64,000 nt of DNA from Consotaella salsifontis (GCF_900167365.1 NZ_FUXL01000006.1:1-64000), one strand, 5' to 3'; counted from the first letter of the stretch, positions 26,493 to 33,648 are shown. Notes: generated from the letters alone by a model not told the origin. Numbers and translations: made by a program.

Positions 26493-26688
26493 TGCACGCA
26501 AAGCTCAAGTTGATCGCAGCCGAGAGTTGCCGCGAGAGCTCGATATGCCCGTTTACCGGTATCAGCATGCAGATAGTCGTAGCTTCACGCTGACCTACAG
26601 CGAGCGGCAGAATGAGGAGAAAGCAGGGACTGATAAATCGACGGAGCAGATGGAGCCGATTTTATCAGCCTTGTCGTTTTCCTGCTAA
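26485..26688 (+). CDS. Small hypothetical protein coupled to the Ntn-hydrolase gene
   Basis: A 67-residue hydrophilic, charged protein (MPDARKAQVDRSRELPRELD...) whose ATG overlaps the stop of the proteasome-like gene by 8 bases. GGAG lies 8 bases upstream of it, an arrangement typical of translational coupling. It ends five bases before a strong terminator, so the two genes form a closed unit. No known domain is recognised. It could be a partner, substrate or regulator of the hydrolase. Confidence 0.6.
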   Translation: MPDARKAQVDRSRELPRELDMPVYRYQHADSRSFTLTYSERQNEEKAGTDKSTEQMEPILSALSFSC

Positions 26689-26693
26689 CTCGG

Positions 26694-26715
26694 ACCCCGC
26701 TTCGGCGGGGTTTTT
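26694..26715 (+). terminator. Rho-independent terminator of the cargo unit
   Basis: A 7-bp stem (accccgc / gcggggt) with a TTCG tetraloop is followed by TTTTTATTT. It closes the rightward two-gene unit and faces the leftward late genes of the element. Confidence 0.9.
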
Positions 26716-26804
26716 ATTTGTCCTCTTGTCGCCGTTCGCTCCCGCGCGTAGCCACATCGAACTAATAGAGCACGACCCAGGCGAGGCGATAGAGGCCAGC
26801 GCAC

Positions 26805-27062
26805 CTAAGCCGCCAACCTCACTTCCCCTGTGATCCTGGCGCCCTGCTGCACGAGCACGAAGTTGAACCGCGATGGGATGATCTCGCACGGTGCCGTCTC
26901 GTGCCCCGCGTGAGAAGCAGCGGTTGCCCCCCCAAAGGTGATGAACCGGGAGTAACGCCGCGCCTGATCTTCCACGGACATCCGCGCCCCGAGCGATATC
27001 GGCTCATGCGCCCGGTCATAATCGCGATAGATTAGGCGCGCCTGTCTTCGTCGGTGTCCCAA
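26805..27062 (-). CDS. Hypothetical phage-type small protein
   Basis: A frame of up to 85 residues beginning at a TTG at 27062 inside the end of the terminase gene, or 58 residues from an ATG at 26981 (MSVEDQARRYSRFITFGG). No domain is recognised. It would be the last gene of the leftward late operon. The composition is protein-like (RLIYRDYDRAHEPISLGARM), but neither start has a strong ribosome-binding site, so the gene is uncertain. Confidence 0.45.
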   Translation of the reverse strand: MGHRRRQARLIYRDYDRAHEPISLGARMSVEDQARRYSRFITFGGATAASHAGHETAPCEIIPSRFNFVLVQQGARITGEVRLAA

Positions 27063-27472
27063 GGACGCCGCCCGTCAAACGAGCCACGCGTCGCCCGCCC
27101 TGCCGTCTCAGGCCTAATCTGGGAATGCTTGGTGATACGCAACGCCCGCGCGGTTGCGATCATCGCGCGGCTCTCGCGCTCTCGCATGGCTGTCAGCTTA
27201 TCTAGGCGCTTCAGCCCGTCTTCGTCCTTCAACCATTCTGCTTCGTAACGGTCGATCTCGTACGAAATCAGGCGATGCGTCGTGGCATGGCGGCAAAAAG
27301 CCTTCAGGATGCCGTGCGTCTCGCGAGGGAACCAGTCGGCGGGCATTCGCCGCACCACGGCCCGCCACTCGCCTTGTTGATCGTCGGTCAGGTCTTCCGG
27401 CGGCAAGGGTCGCGATTCGGTCAGGGGAGCGACAAGTGCCAGTGATGCCGCCGATTTAGGTCCTCGCTTCAT
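27032..27472 (-). CDS. terS: Phage terminase small subunit, P27-like
   Basis: A 146-residue protein with the features of P27-family small terminases, which recognise phage DNA and hand it to the large subunit for packaging. A basic N-terminus (MKRGPKSAASLALV) and a proline-rich segment are followed by a helical core (LTDDQQGEWRAVVRRMPADW, then ETHGILKAFCRHATTHRLIS). A C-terminal helix and basic tail (ARALRITKHSQIRPETAGRA) complete it. The ATG at 27472 is chosen; earlier in-frame residues are not family-like. No large terminase is in the element, so it would depend on a helper phage's. This is typical of phage satellites that redirect packaging. Confidence 0.78.
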   Translation of the reverse strand: MKRGPKSAASLALVAPLTESRPLPPEDLTDDQQGEWRAVVRRMPADWFPRETHGILKAFCRHATTHRLISYEIDRYEAEWLKDEDGLKRLDKLTAMRERESRAMIATARALRITKHSQIRPETAGRATRGSFDGRRPWDTDEDRRA

Positions 27473-27555
27473 CAGAATTGTCCACGTTTCTGTTTGTCGA
27501 GTGAGAGGCGCGGTACATGCCGGCGAACGATTTCCATCGTAGATCGCCCCCCCGG

Positions 27556-27777
27556 TCACTGAAGCGGCTGGCCACCGCGCCGCAACCATCCCTCAAGCTT
27601 CAACAACATCGCGGCGCGATCTCGTGATAACTCTTCATCCAGCCAAGCGAGCATCGTCCGCACCTCTTCCTCCGAAGCGCCATTGCTGCGAAGCGTGTCT
27701 TCGCTCTCGATGCGGTTGATTTCCGCCTGCTCGTCATATTGGCGGGCGGCTCTGTCGAGTTCGTCTTGCAACGTCAT
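27556..27777 (-). CDS. Hypothetical small helical protein
   Basis: A 73-residue acidic protein (MTLQDELDRAARQYDEQAEI...) that looks entirely helical, with a central segment SNGASEEEVRTMLAWLDEEL. Its ATG overlaps the stop of the upstream 135-residue gene by 4 bp, which supports its being real. It lies in the late module between capsid and terminase. No family is recognised. Confidence 0.6.
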   Translation of the reverse strand: MTLQDELDRAARQYDEQAEINRIESEDTLRSNGASEEEVRTMLAWLDEELSRDRAAMLLKLEGWLRRGGQPLQ

Positions 27778-28181
27778 TGCCTCGCCCCTTTCGCTGCAAG
27801 CTGCCAAGCTTCGGGCGCCTTGCCTGGTTGCTCGCCTTCGGACGCATCACGCAAGGCGATCCACAAGCTGCCGTCGCTCGTGACTGCCGAGCCTTTGCGG
27901 TACGCGAGAGCGCGTTGATGCACTCCACAGAACTTCACGCCGCCCTGTTCCAGCTCTGAGATGCGGTGATTCAAAGCCTCCATACGAGCACGGTAATCCT
28001 GATTGTTTCGCTTTGTGATCTCAGTAAATGTCGCGAACATTTCCATGACATATCCATAGGTCGCATAAGCACTCATGACCTTGTTCGCATCAGGCGTTTC
28101 TCGCCTCCATTTAGCGAGGGAAGCGTCGACACTTTTCTGAATTTCATCTAGCCATTCTTCGTCTTCCATAGCGTTGCCCAT
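27774..28181 (-). CDS. Hypothetical protein with C-terminal carbohydrate-binding-like module
   Basis: A 135-residue protein. The N-terminal half is helical and polar, with a possible coiled coil around RNNQDYRARMEALNHRISEL. The C-terminal half (GVHQRALAYRKGSAVTSDGS followed by LWIALRD and W at residue 128) has the Trp/Tyr pattern of small CBM5/12-like modules that occur on phage head or tail decoration proteins. It overlaps the capsid stop by 1 bp. A decoration or spike role is inferred. Confidence 0.65.
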   Translation of the reverse strand: MGNAMEDEEWLDEIQKSVDASLAKWRRETPDANKVMSAYATYGYVMEMFATFTEITKRNNQDYRARMEALNHRISELEQGGVKFCGVHQRALAYRKGSAVTSDGSLWIALRDASEGEQPGKAPEAWQLAAKGARQ

Positions 28182-29209
28182 CAGCTAACCGGCGTTCCCC
28201 ATTCAATGCCCGTCACTTCAGCAACGGCATTGGTGCGCAGACGACGAACACCGAAGGCCACCTTCGCGAGAAGAGCCGTCGAATCCGTCTGAAACATCGA
28301 AATGAGTTCGGTCGGCGTTGGCGCGTCAGATGAACCCGAAGGATCGGTTTCCATTTCGAGCGCCGCTTCGTTGCTGGCGTCGAGAACGATTGGATCGGCG
28401 TTTGCCGCGATGGCACCAGCATTAACGAGCCGAAGCGTTCCCGCCGGCATGGTGGAGCCAACAAGCGCCGGCCAGTTGAGAAACTCGCCGCCGGTCCCGC
28501 TCATGGCGCCATTCGGCATTTGCATCACGGTGACGCGATTCGCCAGATCGGGCGACATGACCCAAAAGAGCGGGCCGACCCCCTTGGTGTTCACGCTCTC
28601 CAGCAAGAATGCCAGATCGCTTCTCATGCCATCCTGATCGTTACCCGCTGAGACAGTGCTCGGCGTTCCCGAATCGATCATCAAATTCCAAAATTCGGCG
28701 TCGACCACGTCGCTAACAGCGCCGCGAAGCTCAGCATTGACGAGATTGGTCGCCTCGTCGGTCATCGAGCGGGCGACTTCATCCGTAACGACGAGAATCG
28801 CCGCCGCCGTCACCGGCTCCAACCCGGCACCGGCCAACGCAAGCCGGGAAATCGGAAGCGCATTCCCTCTCTGCTGAATATAGCCCGTGGCATTGGTCCC
28901 CACGATGCCGACGCGAGTGTTCAGCGGAACCTTGCGAAATCCGCCGTCCAACATCCGAAAGAAAATGGAGCGCGTCCGCAGAGAACCGAAGAAACCCGCT
29001 GACGAAATCCGCCAATCAGCGAGAACATCGCCCGAATCTCCATCGCCAAGGGAAGACGCGGCGATAGCGCTCTTCTGGATCATCCGCCCCACGCGCAAGG
29101 GCGCGTCGATCATCTTGGCCGCGTTCATCGCCCCGATTCGATCTGAAGGCGATGCAAGCAAGCATTTCGCGAGAATGCCAATTTCTGAATGTGCTGTGTC
29201 GAATTTCAT
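28181..29209 (-). CDS. Phage major capsid protein, HK97 fold
   Basis: A 342-residue protein that I assign to the HK97-type capsid family. Evidence is the mid-protein segment GLEPVTAAAILVVTDEVARS. Near the C-terminal third comes the family-typical run FLNWPALVGSTMPAGTLRLV, then the P-loop/A-domain strand NAGAIAANADPIVLDASNEA, and the end VAFGVRRLRTNAVAEV. The N-terminus is short and lacks the long scaffolding delta domain, in keeping with the absence of a prohead protease gene. The start is the ATG at 29209. It opens the late module. A capsid gene without portal or large terminase suggests remodelling of a helper phage's particle. Confidence 0.82.
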   Translation of the reverse strand: MKFDTAHSEIGILAKCLLASPSDRIGAMNAAKMIDAPLRVGRMIQKSAIAASSLGDGDSGDVLADWRISSAGFFGSLRTRSIFFRMLDGGFRKVPLNTRVGIVGTNATGYIQQRGNALPISRLALAGAGLEPVTAAAILVVTDEVARSMTDEATNLVNAELRGAVSDVVDAEFWNLMIDSGTPSTVSAGNDQDGMRSDLAFLLESVNTKGVGPLFWVMSPDLANRVTVMQMPNGAMSGTGGEFLNWPALVGSTMPAGTLRLVNAGAIAANADPIVLDASNEAALEMETDPSGSSDAPTPTELISMFQTDSTALLAKVAFGVRRLRTNAVAEVTGIEWGTPVS

Positions 29210-29291
29210 TGTCACTACCCAACCTGTCACGGTCAGATAATGTCGAGCAAAACGCGAGTGGAACAGGCCTGATTACTCGCGTTTCTCGCGT

Positions 29292-29552
29292 TTAAGCGTC
29301 GGATCGATACTTTCTAAGGGCGGCAGCGTCTAGCATCCAACGCCCACCAATCTTTTCACCCAGGCCCTTTTCTCTTGCCAGCCATCGGCATGTGTCGGGC
29401 GGAAGGTTGAAGCGCTCAGAAGCTGTCGCGGTATCGATCAGCGTTTCACCGGGCGCGAATTCCGGTTCGACTTGCGGCCTGTCAGTCTCCAGCGCCGCGC
29501 GAAGCTCGGTCAAGTCAGCGATCAGGCGATCTAACAGGGCGATATCAATCAT
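29292..29552 (-). CDS. Helix-turn-helix DNA-binding protein, excisionase/HTH_17-like
   Basis: An 86-residue protein with an N-terminal leucine-rich helix. A winged-helix-type segment follows: LIDTATASERFNLPPDTCRW leading to KIGGRWMLDAAALRKY. This resembles MerR/excisionase-like HTH proteins. It lies 82 bp before the capsid gene, so it may control the late genes, though the target is unknown. Confidence 0.65.
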   Translation of the reverse strand: MIDIALLDRLIADLTELRAALETDRPQVEPEFAPGETLIDTATASERFNLPPDTCRWLAREKGLGEKIGGRWMLDAAALRKYRSDA

Positions 29553-29570
29553 TCCAGCGCCTGGAACCTT

Positions 29571-29978
29571 TCACCAAAACTTGCGGCCTCTGCATTGGAG
29601 GGGGACGCGCGGCGCATCCGGTCGGCGGTTTTTCTCTTCAAGGTGCCCCCGGTTCGAATTGGCCGCTCTGCACATCAATCTGGCTTTGCGCCTGTTTTTG
29701 GTGGAGCGCGGTACACAGACCGAACGGCTTCGACCTAGCCGATACCCCCCCGACCGATGATCCTTCGCCTTCACCAACCTGCCGAAGGCTTGGCCACCGA
29801 CCGGTCCGCCTGACCAATTCGCCTCAACTTGAGACAAACGGCCGAGCCGGGCGTAAGTCGCCAAGTTGGCGGCACACATGACCGCGCGGAAACGGATCGC
29901 TTCACCACCGACAACGCCGCGAAGACAGCCAAGAGCGGGCGCTCTGTCCAAGGCGTCGGACATTTCACGCCGCGCCAT
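29571..29978 (-). CDS. Hypothetical protein
   Basis: A 135-residue frame whose ATG overlaps the end of the DUF6074 gene by 14 bp and which stops 18 bp before the HTH gene. The first 60 residues look protein-like (AIRFRAVMCAANLATYARLG). The rest is Arg/Gly-rich and may be non-coding or degraded. No family is recognised. Confidence 0.4.
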   Translation of the reverse strand: MARREMSDALDRAPALGCLRGVVGGEAIRFRAVMCAANLATYARLGRLSQVEANWSGGPVGGQAFGRLVKAKDHRSGGYRLGRSRSVCVPRSTKNRRKARLMCRAANSNRGHLEEKNRRPDAPRVPLQCRGRKFW

Positions 29979-30279
29979 CACCGTTCCCATGACGGTTGCC
30001 AAAGCCGCCATGGCGATGAACCTCCTTCAGCACCTCTCCGAAGAAATCCTCGATCTCGGCTTCAATCCGTTCCGCCGAAATTCCGGCTCTCGCCATCTGG
30101 CGCGCCATGTCATCTGTCAGTCGCCGCCAATATGCAGCCGCACCTCGGTCAGTCGTACTTTCGAGCATCTCGGCAGCGCGCCGAATTTTGGCGACCCGAT
30201 TTTTTCCAGGGAAAGGGATGATCTCGCATTCAGGCTGTTGCCATTGGAAGAGCGGAAGATCGCAGTCAGGCGTTCTCAT
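29965..30279 (-). CDS. DUF6074 family protein
   Basis: A 104-residue protein with the family's short opening motif LPLFQWQQPECEIIPFPGKN, followed by helices (RVAKIRRAAEMLESTTDRGA, then AYWRRLTDDMARQMARAGIS). Such proteins are common in rhizobial prophages and islands; the function is unknown. It is the first gene after the repeat cluster at 30310-30410, so those repeats lie in its promoter or leader. Confidence 0.7.
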   Translation of the reverse strand: MRTPDCDLPLFQWQQPECEIIPFPGKNRVAKIRRAAEMLESTTDRGAAAYWRRLTDDMARQMARAGISAERIEAEIEDFFGEVLKEVHRHGGFGNRHGNGDGAA

Positions 30280-30309
30280 GGCGTACCCCCCGAGAATATA
30301 GAAAGGACT

Positions 30310-30410
30310 CCCTTTTGAGGGACTAGGTATGGATTACCGTTTGAGGGAGTAGGGAACGGGCAAACCATTACCGTTTGAGGGAGTAGCGATTCCCTGTTTA
30401 GGGAGCGAGG
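30310..30410. repeat. Iteron-like repeat cluster (four units)
   Basis: Two identical 20-mers, attaccgtttgagggagtag, lie at 30333-30352 and 30367-30386 (period 34). A 14-of-16 match (ccttttgagggactag) is at 30311-30326 and a degenerate copy (ctgtttagggagcgag) is at 30394-30409. The units are spaced about 24-34 bases apart in one orientation. They fill the gap between the putative replication protein gene and DUF6074. They may be a replication origin bound by that protein, or operators for a regulator. Confidence 0.75.
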
Positions 30411-30418
30411 ATCGCAAA

Positions 30419-31003
30419 TCATGCTGCCCCCGAATTTCTCTGCCGAGCGGCTTCAGCTCTCCCGGCAATGCTACCGCTCTTGTAGGCCGGCCGCCGGTTT
30501 GGGCGCTTTGGTCGGGCGGCATCCCATTCGGCTTTTTTCCGGGCAATCCGATCCTTCGCCTCATCCAGCGATTTGATGGCGAACCATTCGTGCGTTTGTG
30601 GCGCATTGCGGCTGTTCGGGAAGGTGAGCCGGAACTGACTAGGCAACCGGGTGTCGCCAAACGAGCGCCCGCCCTGCTGCATCATCTCGATAAAGCCGAG
30701 AGCTTCGTTCTCAATGAGAGCCGGCTTGACCGAGTTATGGCCGATGCCGAACGCGACAAACTGGCTATGCGTGACCTTCAACTTGCCGTTCTCTGCCCCG
30801 CCGTGTTCCAGGTGCTCAATGCAAAGGCGCATCAATACCCGAAGCGCTGGAGCGCTAAGAGCGGCAAAGGCGGGCGACTCCAACATCTCGCGGGGAATGG
30901 AAAGCCATTGGTTCGATGGCAGGTTGACGAGCGGCTTGTGCCGCTTCGTCTTTCCTGTGGTGCGGCCGGTAACGTCGACCTTACGCGCTCCTGCCCCGCT
31001 CAT
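30419..31003 (-). CDS. Helix-turn-helix putative replication/DNA-binding protein
   Basis: A 194-residue basic protein. Residues 25-110 look like a winged-helix domain (SNQWLSIPREMLESPAFAAL, then SAPALRVLMRLCIEHLEHGG and THSQFVAFGIGHNSVKPALI). The C-terminal 60 residues are strongly basic. Similar proteins occur in Rhizobiales prophage islands, often annotated as helix-turn-helix or replication proteins. Its ATG at 31003 overlaps the stop of the Topo VI-A-like gene by 4 bp; the longer in-frame extension upstream is non-coding. The repeats start just after its stop codon. This invites a Rep-iteron interpretation, which is not proven. Confidence 0.7.
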   Translation of the reverse strand: MSGAGARKVDVTGRTTGKTKRHKPLVNLPSNQWLSIPREMLESPAFAALSAPALRVLMRLCIEHLEHGGAENGKLKVTHSQFVAFGIGHNSVKPALIENEALGFIEMMQQGGRSFGDTRLPSQFRLTFPNSRNAPQTHEWFAIKSLDEAKDRIARKKAEWDAARPKRPNRRPAYKSGSIAGRAEAARQRNSGAA

Positions 31004-31890
31004 CGCGTTCCCCCGAAGCCGGCCATCCGGTCGAAATAGTCCCGCGCCGACTGCTCCTCGACCTTGGCGACCGCGAGCGCATCGGCTGGCAAGAGCGCCT
31101 CGATCTCGTCCCGCAGGAGAGCCCGCAGGACGCCGGCAGGCATCGCCTCCGCTTCGACAGTCGAGCGGATATGAAGCGCTCGCCTGTCGGTTTCCTTGCG
31201 CGGCTTGGTCGGCAGATCGTGCGCCTCGATCTGTTCTTCGGTGATGGCGATCCGAGCGAAGCGGAGTTCGATGTCGGCGTCCAGGTGCTCGCGAAGCTCC
31301 CGCTCCAACGCAACGTCGATTAAGACGCCCGCCGGGTCGTAGTCGCCGATGTAGAAGATGACGACGGGCCGCCCTTCGGCGTAGTAGTTGATGACTTCCG
31401 CCGACTGATAGGCAAGGGTTATGCTGGAGAAACCGCCGGCCGGGTAAAGGGAGACGGCGAGTTCCTTGCAATCGTCCTCAATGACGCCAGCGATGGAACG
31501 GCTCTCGGTCCACACCTCGCAGTAGGATGCGGCATCCTTCCAAAGGTCGGCGCGATAGAGCCCCTTCACGCTGCGCAGGAAGTCGCCTTTGTCGCGATAG
31601 GTCGGCGTGTGATAGCCCCGCCGGCTGGCGTCGGTGATCCAGCCGAACGGAAGCCGCTTCGCCCGCCGGAGTTTGACGATGCGGTCTTGAACATGACGAT
31701 AGCCGCGCTCGGTCTTCTCCACCGGCTCCGACAGGCGCGGGTCGGTCATCCTGTAGAACACATGGCGCACACTCTGCGGATGATCCTCGCGGAGAACCGC
31801 GAGAATCTGGTTATCGAGCTGCTCAATCCGGGCATTCGTTCGCCGCTCGCGTTTTACCGTGCCTGCACGATAAATTCCGGAGACCGTCAT
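31000..31890 (-). CDS. Topoisomerase VI-A/Spo11-like TOPRIM protein
   Basis: A 296-residue protein. The N-terminal winged-helix region reads QSVRHVFYRMTDP with Tyr46 at the place of the DNA-cleaving tyrosine of Topo VI-A. A segment with RIVKLRRAKRLPFGWITDAS follows. The TOPRIM domain has Glu129 (WTESRSIAG) and the DxD pair Asp183/Asp185 in FYIGDYDPAG. These are the metal ligands of type IIB topoisomerases. No B subunit (GHKL ATPase) is present. Stand-alone A-like proteins on mobile elements have been described under the name Mini-A; this may belong there. It could nick or cleave DNA during replication or recombination of the element. The start at 31890 overlaps the upstream gene by 4 bp. Confidence 0.75.
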   Translation of the reverse strand: MTVSGIYRAGTVKRERRTNARIEQLDNQILAVLREDHPQSVRHVFYRMTDPRLSEPVEKTERGYRHVQDRIVKLRRAKRLPFGWITDASRRGYHTPTYRDKGDFLRSVKGLYRADLWKDAASYCEVWTESRSIAGVIEDDCKELAVSLYPAGGFSSITLAYQSAEVINYYAEGRPVVIFYIGDYDPAGVLIDVALERELREHLDADIELRFARIAITEEQIEAHDLPTKPRKETDRRALHIRSTVEAEAMPAGVLRALLRDEIEALLPADALAVAKVEEQSARDYFDRMAGFGGTR

Positions 31891-32096
31891 CGGCTCGCCC
31901 TCGCTCTGCGAAGGTTCGCTTCCGCAATGGCCTGACACGCCTCAAGCGGCGAGAGCCCGAACCGGCGCCGAAGCTCTGGGATGACAGGCTGTGGCTTCTC
32001 GTGCGGCTCCAAGTTCGTGAGCCAAGTGGCGGCTTCCTCCATCGCCGCCGAATGCTCATGATCAAGGCCAGCGGTTCCAACGATTGGGACCGTCAT
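31887..32096 (-). CDS. Hypothetical small protein with helical C-terminus
   Basis: A 69-residue protein (MTVPIVGTAGLDHEHSAAME...). The C-terminal half, PVIPELRRRFGLSPLEACQA, has the look of a short helix-turn-helix. It overlaps the genes on both sides by 4 bp (ATGA), strong evidence that it is translated. No family is recognised. Confidence 0.65.
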   Translation of the reverse strand: MTVPIVGTAGLDHEHSAAMEEAATWLTNLEPHEKPQPVIPELRRRFGLSPLEACQAIAEANLRRARASR

Positions 32097-32392
32097 GCAC
32101 GGCCCCCTTCGCCCATTGTCAGGAGCGCGCGGTTCTTGCACCCCCTGATGATCTCGCGTTGGATTACGAGGCTCGCCTGTTCGATGTCGGCTTCGGGGAG
32201 CCTCGCCGCTCTTGCCTCTTCGACGAATCCGTTCACTGCCGCATCAACCGCCATGCTGGCGATTTCGGGGAAGTTGGAGGCGTCGGCGTGAACGACCGTC
32301 TGACTGAAAACTACGTCAGCTAGGATGCTGCCAAGCTCGACAAGGGCCTCATGCGCGGGACGGCCCTCTCCTTCGTGGGAAAGCTCACTCAT
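32093..32392 (-). CDS. Hypothetical protein
   Basis: A 99-residue acidic, helical protein with no recognised domain (the core is FPEIASMAVDAAVNGFVEEA). It overlaps both neighbours by 4 bp in the early operon of the element, so it is likely translated. Confidence 0.62.
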   Translation of the reverse strand: MSELSHEGEGRPAHEALVELGSILADVVFSQTVVHADASNFPEIASMAVDAAVNGFVEEARAARLPEADIEQASLVIQREIIRGCKNRALLTMGEGGRA

Positions 32393-32763
32393 GACGCCGC
32401 GCCTTCGAAATAGGGGAGCGCCGCGCCGATCAGCGATCTCATCATGTCTGGGTCGCCGAAGTGCTCATACTCGTTCGCAAGGCGAAGCGCCTCGATAGCT
32501 CCCTCTTCGGTCGTCGCCTGCGGAGCGTTCCAAACCAGTTCGTCATACGGCGGGTTGAATGTCTCGTCGGCCAGAGCATCCATCTCCTCGTCTGTCTCGG
32601 CATCGGATGCGTTGAAGACCGCGAGTTGCCGCCGATATTCGCGGATAAGCTCAAGAAGCGGATCGGGCTCGCTGGCCAGGGCAACAGCGGGAACCGTGAC
32701 AATCACGGGGATGGATGCCGCACCTCCCAGGAAGGCGCGGCGGTGGAGATTATTCGCTCTCAT
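32389..32763 (-). CDS. Small exported protein with twin-arginine-type signal
   Basis: A 124-residue protein starting at the ATG at 32763. The N-terminus has a twin-arginine-like motif HRRAFLGG and a hydrophobic stretch AASIPVIVTVPAVALA ending in an AXA-type site (ALASE). The mature part is acidic and helical (PDPLLELIREYRRQLAVFN...). Similar Tat-signal proteins occur in rhizobial prophage-like islands, function unknown. Export by TatABC is predicted from the motif only. It overlaps both neighbours by 4 bp. A periplasmic product inside a satellite early operon is unexpected and could act on incoming phages or on the cell envelope. Confidence 0.65.
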   Translation of the reverse strand: MRANNLHRRAFLGGAASIPVIVTVPAVALASEPDPLLELIREYRRQLAVFNASDAETDEEMDALADETFNPPYDELVWNAPQATTEEGAIEALRLANEYEHFGDPDMMRSLIGAALPYFEGAAS

Positions 32764-33074
32764 TGGCTCATCCCCCGAAGCTGGAAGGCGAGCGTGTTCA
32801 CGCCTTCCCAGGCGGCATAAAGATCCTTGACCAGCCTCTCGGTTAGGATGGTGCTCCAGAGGATCGCCTCCGACGTATCTTCGCCGAGAAGCACCATCCG
32901 ATCGGTGCCGATCTTGGTGAAGCAACTCATGTTGTTGTCGGCGAGGAGGCTCGCAACGTTGGCGGCGTTCGCGACTTCTCCGAGTGGAGTCTCCAGCCGG
33001 TGAACAGCCTCGATCAATGCCCTGAGGCTGACCTCACTTGCCGTAGAGGCGGCTGTGGTGCTATTTGTGTCCAT
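32760..33074 (-). CDS. Hypothetical protein
   Basis: A 104-residue helical protein (EVSLRALIEAVHRLETPLGE, later EAILWSTILTERLVKDLYAA) with no recognised domain. It begins 4 bp after the KilA-N gene and overlaps the Tat-signal gene by 4 bp. Confidence 0.62.
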   Translation of the reverse strand: MDTNSTTAASTASEVSLRALIEAVHRLETPLGEVANAANVASLLADNNMSCFTKIGTDRMVLLGEDTSEAILWSTILTERLVKDLYAAWEGVNTLAFQLRGMSQ

Positions 33075-33078
33075 GTTC

Positions 33079-33648
33079 TCAGATCCTATTGCGGGGTTTT
33101 GAACGCTGGCTCGGAGAGGTTGCCGCCTCTTCCGGGCCGTTTCTTTCGATCTCGATCACCAGCCGCGCGGCGGGCGCGTTCTGGTTCGCACTGGCGAGGA
33201 AGGCTTCGAGCGCCTTCTCGATCTTCGTCACCTTGCCGCTGAGTTGGCGGGCGATGCCATCCGTGCGCCGGATCATCGCCAGGACGTCGGGCGATATGCC
33301 GTGAGCCGGGACGGGTGCGACGGCTCGGCTTTCCATGTGAGCGCGAACGATCTCGTTGCACCGAACCGCAAAGGCGGGATCGAGGTAACGGGCATAAGCC
33401 ATGGCGATGTGCCAATGCGCATATGTACCCGCCCGCTTTTGCCCGCTCACGAGTTTATCGTGGGAATTTCCCACAATAAGCGAGACATGCTCGATGAACT
33501 CGATCGCCTGAGAAAGCCGGAGCCATTGAGCCGGGGCTTTGGATGGATCGGAACCCGCCGCTTTCCACAGCCCGGTCAAGCTAACCATCTCGCCTTTCAG
33601 CGAAACGTCGTTGCCGTCCATGTCGATGTGCTGGATGGCCGTGCTCAT
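33079..33648 (-). CDS. KilA-N domain protein
   Basis: A 189-residue phage-type DNA-binding protein. The KilA-N domain covers residues 15-105: MVSLTGLWKAAGSDPSKAPA, then QWLRLSQAIEF, and AGTYAHWHIAMAYARYLDPA ending in EIVRAHM. A C-terminal helix may mediate oligomerisation (LSGKVTKIEKALEAFLASAN). KilA-N proteins are common regulators in phages and satellites, but their targets vary. It overlaps the AlpA-like gene by 4 bp. Confidence 0.85.
   Translation of the reverse strand: MSTAIQHIDMDGNDVSLKGEMVSLTGLWKAAGSDPSKAPAQWLRLSQAIEFIEHVSLIVGNSHDKLVSGQKRAGTYAHWHIAMAYARYLDPAFAVRCNEIVRAHMESRAVAPVPAHGISPDVLAMIRRTDGIARQLSGKVTKIEKALEAFLASANQNAPAARLVIEIERNGPEEAATSPSQRSKPRNRI

Noticed and set aside
30310-30410. 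Possible CRISPR array
   Set aside because: Only two exact repeats, spacers of 14 bases or less, two degenerate copies and no cas genes; fits iterons or operators.
30419-31471. 350-residue version of the HTH putative replication protein
   Set aside because: The N-terminal 156 residues are an out-of-frame reading of the Topo VI-A-like gene; the 4-bp overlap start at 31003 is far better.
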